Of a DNA stretch of 6,379 nucleotides, positions 1 through 6,137 are shown in pieces; position 1 is the first letter of the stretch, and every line of letters begins with the position of its first letter. Location of the stretch: contig JAAZGC010000299.1 of NCBI GenBank assembly GCA_012511425.1, positions 1-6,379 of the forward strand, in the 5' to 3' direction. This DNA comes from Clostridiales bacterium (GTDB lineage Bacteria > Bacillota > Clostridia > Oscillospirales > CAG-272). The position numbers were made by a program, and so were the translations under genes. The notes under the pieces are model-generated. The model worked only from the letters and a program-made list of their open reading frames with translations. It ran no database searches and was not told the DNA's origin.

Positions 1-371
1 AAAGCTTCCTCTCCGCCCTGTTCGAGGATAAGCGCTTCGATATCCGCATCAATGGCTTCTTTTTCTTCGGCGCTGAGAGAGACGCCGTATTTTTTTGCCA
101 GCTTTTCAAGCGCCCGGCTGTTTTTTAAAGCCTGCTCGACAAGCGTCTCAATCTCGGTTATTTCCGTCGGATTCTCGCCCCAGAATCCCTCGTCGCCGCC
201 GTCCGCATCCCGCTTGTAGTTCAGATAAAAATATCGGTATTCATCGAGCTTTACGGCTTTTCCGCCTACTTTCGCAACCGTCGGATTGTTCTCATCCGAA
301 CAGGAAGCGAGCGGAATCAGCATAAGTAATGCCAGCGCCGCAGCCCACAGCTTAAATATAATATTTCTCAT
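1..371 (-). CDS. Foldase-like lipoprotein, PrsA/SurA-type N-terminus (partial, C-terminus outside window)
   Basis: Read from the ATG at 371-369, the frame stays open to the window edge and gives 123 codons plus two bases. The N-terminus is a lipoprotein signal: short basic start (MRNIIFK), hydrophobic core at about residues 8-20, and a lipobox LASC at 21-24, so Cys24 would be lipidated and the protein anchored outside the membrane. Residues 32-53 (TVAKVGGKAVKLDEYRYFYL and on) resemble the start of SurA/PrsA-type chaperone domains, which typically open with a 'VAkVNGe.Is..ey' strand and then helices. A helical, Lys/Glu-rich part follows (73-118). The peptidyl-prolyl isomerase domain, if there is one, lies beyond the window, so foldase activity is inferred from family resemblance only. 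The gene has its own promoter at 406-434 and only a weak ribosome site (GGATGATGAA). Alternative: an uncharacterised lipoprotein sharing only the SurA_N-like fold. Confidence 0.7.
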   Translation of the reverse strand, partial: MRNIIFKLWAAALALLMLIPLASCSDENNPTVAKVGGKAVKLDEYRYFYLNYKRDADGGDEGFWGENPTEITEIETLVEQALKNSRALEKLAKKYGVSLSAEEKEAIDADIEALILEQGGEEA

Positions 372-405
372 TTCATCATCCGTTATATGATATATTCGTG
401 GTATT

Positions 406-434
406 ATTATATCACTTTGCAAAGATAAATTCAA
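406..434 (-). promoter_or_regulatory. Sigma-70/sigma-A promoter of the foldase-like lipoprotein gene
   Basis: On the minus strand, TTGAAT (434-429) is followed by exactly 17 bases and then a perfect TATAAT (411-406). The -35 box matches TTGACA at four of six positions and the spacing is optimal. The bases just upstream (435-470) are rich in A/T runs, which could act as an UP element. Transcription would start near base 399, leaving about 28 untranslated bases before the ATG at 371. It lies downstream of the hairpin that ends the preceding gene, so the lipoprotein gene probably forms its own transcription unit. Confidence 0.8.
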
Positions 435-530
435 GCAGAAAAAGCTTAATAAAGTTGAATACCGGATTCTGTTGATATCTTCGTCATTTATCCGCAGGTT
501 CCGAAAAGCGTCGCGGACAGCAAGAGGTTT

Positions 531-572
531 GGGGAAGGAAAATCGCCTTTCCAAAGGCGATCGTCCTTCCCC
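531..572 (-). terminator. Strong hairpin after the DUF4340 gene, without a U-tract
   Basis: The two arms, 531-550 and 553-572, pair along almost their whole length: a 9-bp GGGGAAGGA/TCCTTCCCC base, two irregular positions, then about 8 bp around GATCGCC/GGCGAT and a tiny UGGA-type loop. In minus-strand RNA one irregular position becomes a G-U wobble, whereas plus-strand RNA would have A-C and A-G mismatches, so the stem fits minus-strand RNA better. It begins 19 bases after the DUF4340 stop and sits before the next promoter, as an operon end would. The bases after it read AAACCTC, so the usual U-run of an intrinsic terminator is missing. It may terminate weakly, or protect the 3' end of a Rho-terminated message. 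Confidence 0.6.
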
Positions 573-591
573 GATAACAGCTATTCAATTA

Positions 592-2085
592 TCAGTATTT
601 TCCTTCGGAATCGATTGCCTCGCCAGTGACCGCTCTGTTGCAGTCGGCGGCGACTTTTTCGACCCAGTCGCGCAGACAGTAGAACTCGCCTTCGCCGTTG
701 ATCGTATAGAAGCAGCGGCGGGTGGAGTATGGATAGAATTTGTATTCGGTTACAACACCGGCGTCGGTCGTAATTATCATGGTAAGATATAGGTCGTCGG
801 TGCTTTCGTTTTCGGTATAGTCTTCCATTTCGAGGGAAAGCATGACTTTGTAGAACTGCCGGAAGTTCTGGAGCATATCGGCATCAAAGGTCTTGCCGGT
901 CGACTGCGGGGTAATCTGAATAGTCGTCCCCTCACCTTCAAGGAAGAAGGTTTCGTTTGCGTCCTTTGATATGATCTCGATTTTCGAGACGTCGTTGATG
1001 TTCTTCTGGAAGATCGGCCGGTCGACGAATTTGATCAGATCCCAGTTGAGGAAGTTCACGGTATCCGGGCTTACCGTCGCTATCAGGTTGAAGAGCATCG
1101 AATAAGCGTAATAGGTGCCGTCTTCCTGCGGTTCGGAGAACATGATGTAGTTGTCGACGCCGGAGTAATTGTAGTGAACCAGATACGCCGGATTTTCCGG
1201 GTCGATGCCGTATTTGAGCAGCGTTTCGTCGGGCATCGTATCTCCGGTGTTGCCAAGCTCAACAACCCTTGTCCCGACGAAGTTGGCGAACTTCTGCAGA
1301 ACGGCGTCATAGTTGGTGCTTGACGGGGTGTAGTCGGTCGGATAGAGCATCTTGTAGACGCCGTATCCGGTCTTCGCCTGCTGCTTTACTTCTTCGTCGT
1401 CGAGATAGGTTATCCAGACAAAAGGCTCTCCGTGGCGGTAGATGTAGAAGTCCTTGGTCTGGAAGTAGTTGGTCGAGCTGATCGGATAGCTGAGAATCGG
1501 AGTTATTATGTCGCGGACGTCGGCAAGCAGCGTTGCCGCGAGCGATCCTTCGAGGACATAAACCGCATTGCGGTCGCCGTATTTGACGTAATATCCGGCG
1601 CCGGTCGGGATCATGTCGCCGATGTAGACCTTGTGGGAGTTGCCGTCGACCTTGGTAATCACGTACCAGGCGGGATCGTCGGAATCGGCAAGGCCGTATA
1701 TCGACATATCCGAACAGTCCTCGGTGACGCGGGTCATCGAGAGGGTGTATCCGGAGCTGACGACAAGCGAGGAAAGGGCGGTCATCGAATAAGGCGCGCC
1801 CTCGTTCCCTTCAAGGTAGAACTGGTCGTCATCGCCGCGGTACATCGTGTAGCTGCCGTGTTCGTTGTGCACCTCGATCGACTGAATGTCAGCCTTTTCG
1901 ATGTGCTCCATCAGCAGGATGCGGTTGTTGGTGCCGAGCACTTCGCCGGGAAGGAGATTCGGAATCTCCTCGTTCTTGCTGTCGTCGACTTTGAGCATCG
2001 GGGCGAGAACGGCGAAATACAGCACCAGCAGCACAGCCGCAGCGGCGGCTATGATAATAATAAGTTTTTGTCTTTTTTTAATCAT
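592..2085 (-). CDS. DUF4340 domain membrane-anchored protein, accessory to a Gld-type ABC transporter
   Basis: The protein has 497 residues from the ATG at 2085 (MIKKRQK). A single membrane helix at about 8-30 follows a basic cytoplasmic start, so the remaining ~465 residues should lie outside the membrane. DUF4340 features are visible: a YGL turn (130-132), then KVYIGD (152-157) followed by a 'PTGAGYYVKYGDRNAVYVL' strand pair, and a second YGI repeat at 292-294 (LLKYGIDPENPAYLVHY). A third beta-rich part covers about 366-475. DUF4340 genes are commonly found behind GldG-type genes in ABC-2 modules; the molecular role is unknown, and I infer a periplasmic or cell-surface partner of the permease. 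Four cysteines (124, 458, 470, 482) lie in the predicted external part. An in-frame GTG at 2103 would add six residues, but it sits inside a hairpin stem and has only a poorly spaced GGCGG before it. The ATG overlaps the stop of a small upstream ORF (ATGA), which favours ATG with coupled translation. The stop is TGA. Confidence 0.88.
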   Translation of the reverse strand: MIKKRQKLIIIIAAAAAVLLVLYFAVLAPMLKVDDSKNEEIPNLLPGEVLGTNNRILLMEHIEKADIQSIEVHNEHGSYTMYRGDDDQFYLEGNEGAPYSMTALSSLVVSSGYTLSMTRVTEDCSDMSIYGLADSDDPAWYVITKVDGNSHKVYIGDMIPTGAGYYVKYGDRNAVYVLEGSLAATLLADVRDIITPILSYPISSTNYFQTKDFYIYRHGEPFVWITYLDDEEVKQQAKTGYGVYKMLYPTDYTPSSTNYDAVLQKFANFVGTRVVELGNTGDTMPDETLLKYGIDPENPAYLVHYNYSGVDNYIMFSEPQEDGTYYAYSMLFNLIATVSPDTVNFLNWDLIKFVDRPIFQKNINDVSKIEIISKDANETFFLEGEGTTIQITPQSTGKTFDADMLQNFRQFYKVMLSLEMEDYTENESTDDLYLTMIITTDAGVVTEYKFYPYSTRRCFYTINGEGEFYCLRDWVEKVAADCNRAVTGEAIDSEGKY

Positions 2086-2144
2086 TGGCTTATCGGACCG
2101 CACACCGCCACGATTTTTTTAAAAGCGGGGCGGCTGTGCGGCAT
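2082..2144 (-). CDS. Possible 20-codon leader ORF coupled to the DUF4340 gene
   Basis: Between the GldG-like and DUF4340 genes lies ATG (2144-2142) preceded by AAAGGA (2153-2148), followed by 20 sense codons (peptide begins MPHSRPAFKK) and a TGA at 2084-2082. That TGA overlaps the ATG of the DUF4340 gene as ATGA. The DUF4340 ATG has no ribosome site of its own, so ribosomes finishing this ORF could restart there. The coding stretch also holds both arms of the 2098-2141 hairpin, so translation would melt it. The peptide has no recognised motif and may matter only as a translated leader. The ribosome-site spacing is a little short and the ORF is small enough to be chance. Confidence 0.4.
   Translation of the reverse strand: MPHSRPAFKKIVAVCGPISQ
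2098..2141 (-). promoter_or_regulatory. Intercistronic hairpin before the DUF4340 gene
   Basis: CCGCACA plus CCGCC (2098-2109) pairs with GGCGG and TGTGCGG (2129-2141) through 12 base pairs interrupted by one bulged base at 2134. The loop of 19 bases (2110-2128) contains a run of seven A residues in the minus-strand RNA. The stem covers the alternative GTG start at 2103 and ends 12 bases before the ATG at 2085. It could reduce DUF4340 translation relative to the upstream genes, or act as a processing or stability element. It is not followed by a U-run on the minus strand, so it is not a standard terminator in that direction. Confidence 0.55.
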
Positions 2145-2147
2145 TTT

Positions 2148-2153
2148 TCCTTT
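2148..2153 (-). promoter_or_regulatory. Ribosome binding site of the leader ORF
   Basis: AAAGGA stands three bases before the ATG at 2144. It is the only purine-rich ribosome site between the GldG-like stop (2167) and the DUF4340 ATG (2085), apart from a GGCGG buried in the hairpin. Its spacing is shorter than ideal, so strength is uncertain. Confidence 0.4.
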
Positions 2154-2166
2154 ATCTGTCCGGTGT

Positions 2167-3645
2167 TTATGCGTGACGCCGTTTTGCCCAAACGCCGATT
2201 CCGACGGCGCTGACTATGACGGGCATAACGAAGGTGAAGATGACGGTCCATCTGGTCGCTTCGGCGGTGGTGAGGTCGAGGGAATTGTCTTCAAATAGTT
2301 TGAAGTCAAGCTCAAGCGGGACTTTGTCCTTGCCGAGCGCCTTCATCGCCGAGTACATTATGTCGCGGTTGCCGTAGGTGTTTGAGTTGATATAGGCGTC
2401 GGAGCCGAACTGCGAGGTTCCGCCGACCATAACGTAGGTGAACATTTCGTCGTTAAGTATATATTGCAGCTCGGACGAAAGCACCAGTGTGTTGAACGGA
2501 CCTTTGCCGATTTCCTGCCCGTCGGAAGTGGAATACGCCGTCGCCTGATCGGTCGTGGTGAGTATCGTTGACACGCGGCGGGAATTGTGCGCTTCTTCCT
2601 TTTCCCAAAGCAGGTTTATAGGCTGGCAGTCGCGCATTATTGTCTTCGGCTGGGATTCGAGATCGCGGATATTTTTGTGGAGCGACGCGCCGAGTCCTTC
2701 GGTGGGATAAACCGAAACAAGGGCGGTGCCGTCGGTCGAAACCGAGTTGGAATAGTCGCGGATGACGGCTTTACCGAAGGTTATGCCCCATTCGGAGAGA
2801 TATTCCTCAAGCTCGGGAAGTTCCTGAGTCTCCGGGTTTACAAAGACCATCAGCGAGCCGCGGTCGTCGACGAATCTGTCGAGCTTGGCTATCTCGTTGA
2901 CGTCGTCCTTATAGCCGCCGAAGTCGTAAAGCGGGCCGTTTATGATGACTATCTTTGCGGCGGGGTCGATGTCCTCTTTTACGAGGTCGATCGTTCGGGT
3001 GTCAAATCCGGCTTCTTCAAAGAGCGCCCAGAGAGCAGTCTTCTCTACGGTTTCCGAATGTCCGGTGGTGAAGTAAGCTATCGGGTGTTCGCCCTCCATC
3101 TGGAGGATGGCGGAGACTATCTTGTATTCGCCGTTGTATGCGAACACCGAGTTGTCCGACTGCGCAAAGGTGTAGAATGCTTCGATTGCAAATACCCGGA
3201 AGTCGGAGCCGTTGGTTATGATTACGCTGGTTGTCTTTATCGTCGAAGCTTCGGTGGTTTTGTACGGCTTGAAGGAGCCGGGATCGGTGATGATGTCGAT
3301 ATATGAAACATCGATCCAGTCGTATCTGTTCTGAAGGTTCAGCGCGGTCGTATAAACGATCTTCTGATATACATTCTCTTCGAGCTTGTCGAAGGGGGTG
3401 CAGAAGATTATGCTTATTTTGGTGTCTTTGACATCGTCCATGAAGCTGATCATGCCTTCCGAAAGCTCATAAAGCTTGGTGGCGGTCATGTCGGCGTACC
3501 AGCGGTATTTTGCGGCGAACGCCGTGAAGATGACGTTTACGACAATTATAAGCGCAATCACGACAACGGTAAGCGCCGCGGCGGCAGAGCCGTATTTGAA
3601 GCGGCGGGTTTGAAGAAAACTTTGTTTATTTTTATTTCTGCTCAT
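2167..3645 (-). CDS. GldG-like ABC transporter auxiliary protein
   Basis: The protein has 492 residues with a basic start (MSRNKNKQ), a membrane helix at about 22-44 and a second at about 467-487 followed by KRRHA, so both ends should be cytoplasmic with a large domain outside. GldG/ABC_transp_aux family features appear in order: YADMTATKLYELSE (50-63; the family has 'DlTaek.YsLS'), IISIIF-type strand near 76-81, YFTTGHSE (191-198; usual 'GHgE'), VIINGP (233-238) and an aspartate-rich helix before DDRGSLMVFVNP (260-271; usual 'GG.ll.l.dP'), then GNRDIMYSAMKAL (425-437; usual 'GNrdl..N...wL'). In gliding Bacteroidetes GldG works with GldA and GldF; in this kind of organism its job is unknown. 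A GAGG ribosome site 9 bases upstream supports this ATG. It starts 22 bases after the permease stop, consistent with one transcript. Confidence 0.9.
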   Translation of the reverse strand: MSRNKNKQSFLQTRRFKYGSAAAALTVVVIALIIVVNVIFTAFAAKYRWYADMTATKLYELSEGMISFMDDVKDTKISIIFCTPFDKLEENVYQKIVYTTALNLQNRYDWIDVSYIDIITDPGSFKPYKTTEASTIKTTSVIITNGSDFRVFAIEAFYTFAQSDNSVFAYNGEYKIVSAILQMEGEHPIAYFTTGHSETVEKTALWALFEEAGFDTRTIDLVKEDIDPAAKIVIINGPLYDFGGYKDDVNEIAKLDRFVDDRGSLMVFVNPETQELPELEEYLSEWGITFGKAVIRDYSNSVSTDGTALVSVYPTEGLGASLHKNIRDLESQPKTIMRDCQPINLLWEKEEAHNSRRVSTILTTTDQATAYSTSDGQEIGKGPFNTLVLSSELQYILNDEMFTYVMVGGTSQFGSDAYINSNTYGNRDIMYSAMKALGKDKVPLELDFKLFEDNSLDLTTAEATRWTVIFTFVMPVIVSAVGIGVWAKRRHA

Positions 3646-3654
3646 TATAAATTA

Positions 3655-3658
3655 CCTC
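3655..3658 (-). promoter_or_regulatory. Ribosome binding site of the GldG-like gene
   Basis: GAGG, within GCGAGGT on the minus strand, stands nine bases before the ATG at 3645. It falls in the short gap after the permease stop and fixes the start of the GldG-like protein. Confidence 0.75.
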
Positions 3659-3667
3659 GCAAACTTA

Positions 3668-4384
3668 TCATTCCCAGCGGCGTCGCTCATAGACGCGCAC
3701 CGTAAGAAAGAGGAAAACAAACATTATCGAGGCGTAATAGAGCAGCGACGTGAAATCAAATACGCCGTACGTGAAATTGCCGAAGCGGCTGTATATCGAG
3801 ATCCAGTTCAGCACGGTGCGTATCCAGGTGATGTCGATATAGCTGTTGAAGAAGTTGACGCAGAGCATAAGCAGCAGTATCGCAACAGTGCCGACCGCCG
3901 CGGTTATCTGATTCTCGGTAAGCGAGGATACGAAGATGCCTATCGCAACGAAGGCTCCGCCCAAAAGCAGTATGCCGACGGCGTATCCGAAAAGGACGCC
4001 GGGCTGCGGTTTGCCGTATTTGAACAGGACGTAATAGTTGAAAAGGGAAAGGATGAAGGTGGATGCGAACATTGTGTATGCCGCAAGGAATTTCGCCGCA
4101 ACCATCGAGTTTATCGAGATCGGAGCGGTCATCAGAAGTTCTTCCGTCCGCATCTTCCGCTCGTCGGCGAAAACGCGCATGGTGAGCAGCGGAACGAGGA
4201 TAGAGAAGATGAACATCAGAACGGTAAAATAGACATTGACCTGAGCGTCGCTGCCGGTTGATCCGGGCTGAACGGTGAACATCGAAAAGGTAAATCCGGA
4301 AACTGCAAGATAAACCGCAATATATACATATCCGACGGGAGTGATGAAATACTGCCGCATTTCCTTTTTAAAAATTGCCAGCAT
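3668..4384 (-). CDS. ABC-2 type permease, GldF/NosY-like
   Basis: The protein has 238 residues, the usual size for a single ABC-2 permease of this group. Predicted membrane helices lie at about 17-38, 51-69, 97-121, 129-153, 160-180 and 213-229, giving six. The N-terminus (MLAIFKKEMRQYFITPVGYV) matches the amphipathic entry of this family, where a Lys/Arg-rich helix precedes 'TPxGY'. The loop after helix 2, MRVFADERKMRTEELLMTAP (69-88), is the hallmark 'MR.fAeE...GT.elLlt.P' that contacts the ATPase. A charged C-terminus (RVYERRRWE) ends the protein. It would form the membrane path, probably as a homodimer, with the ATPase encoded just upstream. Its ATG lies 6 bases after the ATPase stop, and an AAGGA site 11 bases upstream is inside the end of the ATPase gene. 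The substrate cannot be read from sequence. Confidence 0.92.
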   Translation of the reverse strand: MLAIFKKEMRQYFITPVGYVYIAVYLAVSGFTFSMFTVQPGSTGSDAQVNVYFTVLMFIFSILVPLLTMRVFADERKMRTEELLMTAPISINSMVAAKFLAAYTMFASTFILSLFNYYVLFKYGKPQPGVLFGYAVGILLLGGAFVAIGIFVSSLTENQITAAVGTVAILLLMLCVNFFNSYIDITWIRTVLNWISIYSRFGNFTYGVFDFTSLLYYASIMFVFLFLTVRVYERRRWE

Positions 4385-4390
4385 TGTCTG

Positions 4391-5374
4391 TCACATCCTT
4401 TCGTTTGCGCCGGCAGAAGCTCCGCGCCGGGAAGTTGTTTTCTGATTCCTGTCGACAAGAGAGATGAAGATTTCCTCAAGATTCACGCCGATGGCTTCAA
4501 CGCCGATAAGCGGCCAGTTTCTGGCGGCAGTCAGAGCGAAAACGCCCCTGCGGACATCGGCGCCTGCCGCGCTTTCTACGATATAAGTCGTCGAATCGAC
4601 ATCGGCGGAGGGCAGCGACTCGACATAGGAAACGCCTTCAACGCCCCTGAGCGCCGCAAAGACTTCTTTTTCGGGACCGCAGACGGTGAAGCTGAATCTG
4701 CGCTTGCCTTCGGCGACCCGGGTGATCTCGTCGGCGCGCTCGTCGGCGACTATCCGCCCTTTGTTTATGATAACGATTCTGTCGGCGACGGCCTGAACTT
4801 CGCTCAGAACGTGGGAGCTGAAAATTACCGTATGTTCGCGGCCGAGGACGCGGACGAGGTTGCGGATTTCGATTATCTGCTGAGGGTCGAGACCGGCGGT
4901 AGGCTCGTCGAGGATTATCGTCTTCGGGTTTGCGACAAGCGCCTGCGCTATGCCGACGCGCTGTTTGTAACCTTTGGAAAGGTTGCCGATGACCCGTTTG
5001 TATACATCGGAGATGCGGGTGACTTCGGTAATCTCCTCAAGATGCTTCGCGCGGTTGAAGGTGCATTTTCTCAGCTCGTATATGAAATTGAGATATTCCT
5101 CCACCGTCATATCGGGATAAAGCGGGGGGATTTCGGGAAGAAAGCCGATCTGCCTGCGGGCGCTTATAGGGTCGTCCAAAATGTCGAATCCGTCTACCGT
5201 GACAGTTCCGGACGTCGCGGACAGATAGCCCGTGATAATGTTTAATGTCGTCGTTTTTCCGGCGCCGTTCGGCCCTAAAAACCCGACGATTTCGTTATCG
5301 CCCGCGGTGAAGCCGACATCCATTAAGACCGGCTTGTCTCCGAACCGCTTGACGATATTTTTGACTTCGATCAT
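4391..5374 (-). CDS. ABC transporter ATP-binding protein, GldA/NosF-like
   Basis: The protein has 327 residues with a full ABC ATPase domain: Walker A GPNGAGKT (34-41), LPE in the Q-loop position (79-81), signature LSKGYKQR (132-139), Walker B IILDEP (153-158) with catalytic Glu157, D-loop AGLDP (160-164) and switch His188 (SSHVLSE). All catalytic residues for ATP hydrolysis are therefore present. The Q-loop glutamine is Glu81, as I recall for GldA-like relatives (IGYLPE). After about residue 215 comes an accessory domain of roughly 100 residues ending in NLEEIFISL (298-306), the usual 'sLEdvF..L' tail of ABC-2 exporters, plus a short Ser/Arg/Ala-rich extension. It should sit on the inner face of the membrane and drive the permease encoded immediately downstream. 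A GGAG site 10 bases before the ATG supports the start. The 53-base gap from the PgeF-like gene shows no clear terminator or promoter. Confidence 0.95.
   Translation of the reverse strand: MIEVKNIVKRFGDKPVLMDVGFTAGDNEIVGFLGPNGAGKTTTLNIITGYLSATSGTVTVDGFDILDDPISARRQIGFLPEIPPLYPDMTVEEYLNFIYELRKCTFNRAKHLEEITEVTRISDVYKRVIGNLSKGYKQRVGIAQALVANPKTIILDEPTAGLDPQQIIEIRNLVRVLGREHTVIFSSHVLSEVQAVADRIVIINKGRIVADERADEITRVAEGKRRFSFTVCGPEKEVFAALRGVEGVSYVESLPSADVDSTTYIVESAAGADVRRGVFALTAARNWPLIGVEAIGVNLEEIFISLVDRNQKTTSRRGASAGANERM
4396..4400 (-). promoter_or_regulatory. Ribosome binding site of the permease gene
   Basis: AAGGA on the minus strand stands 11 bases before the ATG at 4384 and lies inside the last codons of the ATPase gene. 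This arrangement suggests the two genes are translated from one message with coupled levels. Confidence 0.65.
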
Positions 5375-5384
5375 CTATGAGGTT

Positions 5385-5388
5385 CTCC
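5385..5388 (-). promoter_or_regulatory. Ribosome binding site of the ABC ATPase gene
   Basis: GGAG on the minus strand stands ten bases before the ATG at 5374. It sits in the 53-base gap after the PgeF-like gene and supports the chosen start. No other purine-rich site is nearby. Confidence 0.7.
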
Positions 5389-5427
5389 AATCTGAAAATA
5401 TGGGTATGCGTTGTTGAATACGTAAAA

Positions 5428-6126
5428 TTAATTTATTGCAAGCATTGCAAGCTGTGCCGCGGGGGATATGGCGTTATACATCGAAACCGCCCTGCCTTCC
5501 CGCCTGTATGAGCGGAAGCGCAGATCAGATATCGTGTCAAGCCCGCAGTCGAAGATTTCGGCCGCTCCCGCTTCTTTCAAAAGATATATGTTGATTCCGG
5601 GGACATCGGCGCGAAGAACGCCGTTTTCATCCTCCCGGACGAATCGGCGGCATATCTTCTCTCCGAGGGCTTTTGCAGCCGCGGCTCGAAAATCGTCCCG
5701 AACTTCGTATGACTCAAACCGCGCCGCAGCGCCTATCGCAATCTTTATCCCGCCGGGCTCCGCGCCGAGCTTTATAAGCTCCCGGAACACCTTCGGAGCG
5801 ATTCCCCGCATGGTTCCCCGCCAGCCGGCATGAACCGCGGCGCAGATTCCGGCGTCGGAAGCTTCCATCAGCAGCGGCACACAGTCGGCGGTCTTGGCGG
5901 CAATTACTGCTTTCGGGTCAGACGTTATAAGCGCGTCGCAGCCTTCGAAAACCCGCCCGTTGTCGGCTTCTTCGGCAAAGGCGATAACATCGCCGTGCAC
6001 CTGCTTCATCGTCGCCGAAGCGCCGATATTAATTCCGCCGGACGCCGTTCCGAAGCAGTGAGGGAAGGAAAGTCTGTCGCAGCGGTAAAATAGTCCTTCG
6101 CCGATTTCGAAAAAGGAAAAATCCAT
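5428..6126 (-). CDS. pgeF: Laccase-domain protein, YfiH/PgeF family (short, divergent)
   Basis: The protein has 232 residues. The family's metal-site motifs are present: QVHG (42-45, His44), TADCVPLL (79-86, Cys82) and AVHAGWRGT (97-105, His99), with DALIT (64-68) between them. Known relatives are cytoplasmic: some have purine nucleoside phosphorylase, adenosine deaminase or phenol oxidase activity, and PgeF in E. coli removes wrongly incorporated amino acids from peptidoglycan precursors. Two features differ from the usual pattern. Between FGTASGGINIG (25-35) and QVHG only a few residues remain where most members have about 25-30 more, including an Asn/Arg-containing helix. The usual 'GPxIGP..yEV' reads GAAARFESYEV (132-142), and the final 'SYRRd..TGR' reads SYRREGRAVSMY (206-217). 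The core ligands suggest an active enzyme, but with altered specificity possible. The ATG lies 11 bases after the hydrolase stop and has no clear ribosome site, so it may be translated by coupling. Confidence 0.88.
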   Translation of the reverse strand: MDFSFFEIGEGLFYRCDRLSFPHCFGTASGGINIGASATMKQVHGDVIAFAEEADNGRVFEGCDALITSDPKAVIAAKTADCVPLLMEASDAGICAAVHAGWRGTMRGIAPKVFRELIKLGAEPGGIKIAIGAAARFESYEVRDDFRAAAAKALGEKICRRFVREDENGVLRADVPGINIYLLKEAGAAEIFDCGLDTISDLRFRSYRREGRAVSMYNAISPAAQLAMLAIN

Positions 6127-6137
6127 CGGTTATCAGG

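Noticed and set aside
368..379. Three-codon ORF (ATG ATG AAA TGA) overlapping the lipoprotein start
   Set aside because: It is too short to judge, and such ATGA overlaps arise easily in a GATGATGAAATGA sequence. The lipoprotein ATG itself gives a good signal peptide.
472..792. Plus-strand ORF of 106 codons across the hairpin and the end of the DUF4340 gene
   Set aside because: It runs through a terminator-like hairpin and into antisense of a coding gene, with no ribosome site and no motif.
2086..2103. GTG start for the DUF4340 protein, adding six residues
   Set aside because: The GTG lies within a hairpin stem, its only purine-rich upstream sequence is too close, and MIKKRQK followed by the membrane helix is a more typical N-terminus. 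It remains a possible alternative.
2098..2150. Plus-strand intrinsic terminator (hairpin followed by ATTTTTCC)
   Set aside because: No plus-strand gene leads into it, and the T-run is explained as the complement of the AAAGGAAAAATG start region of the leader ORF.
1432..2298. Plus-strand ORF of 288 codons opposite the DUF4340 gene
   Set aside because: It lies antisense to a recognisable coding gene, has no ribosome site or known motif, and is rich in Val/Asp/Arg as expected from the complement of this codon usage.
2587..3306. Plus-strand ORF of 239 codons opposite the GldG-like gene
   Set aside because: It is entirely antisense to a clear family member and its translation has no recognisable domain.
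4811..5245. Plus-strand ORF of 144 codons opposite the ABC ATPase
   Set aside because: It mirrors the conserved ATPase motifs in the other strand, so its openness follows from selection on the ATPase.
5375..5427. Possible promoter for the transporter module in the gap before the ABC ATPase
   Set aside because: The best -10-like sequence is CATATT/TATTTT, and the hexamer 17 bases upstream matches the -35 consensus at only about two positions. Readthrough from upstream genes is at least as likely.
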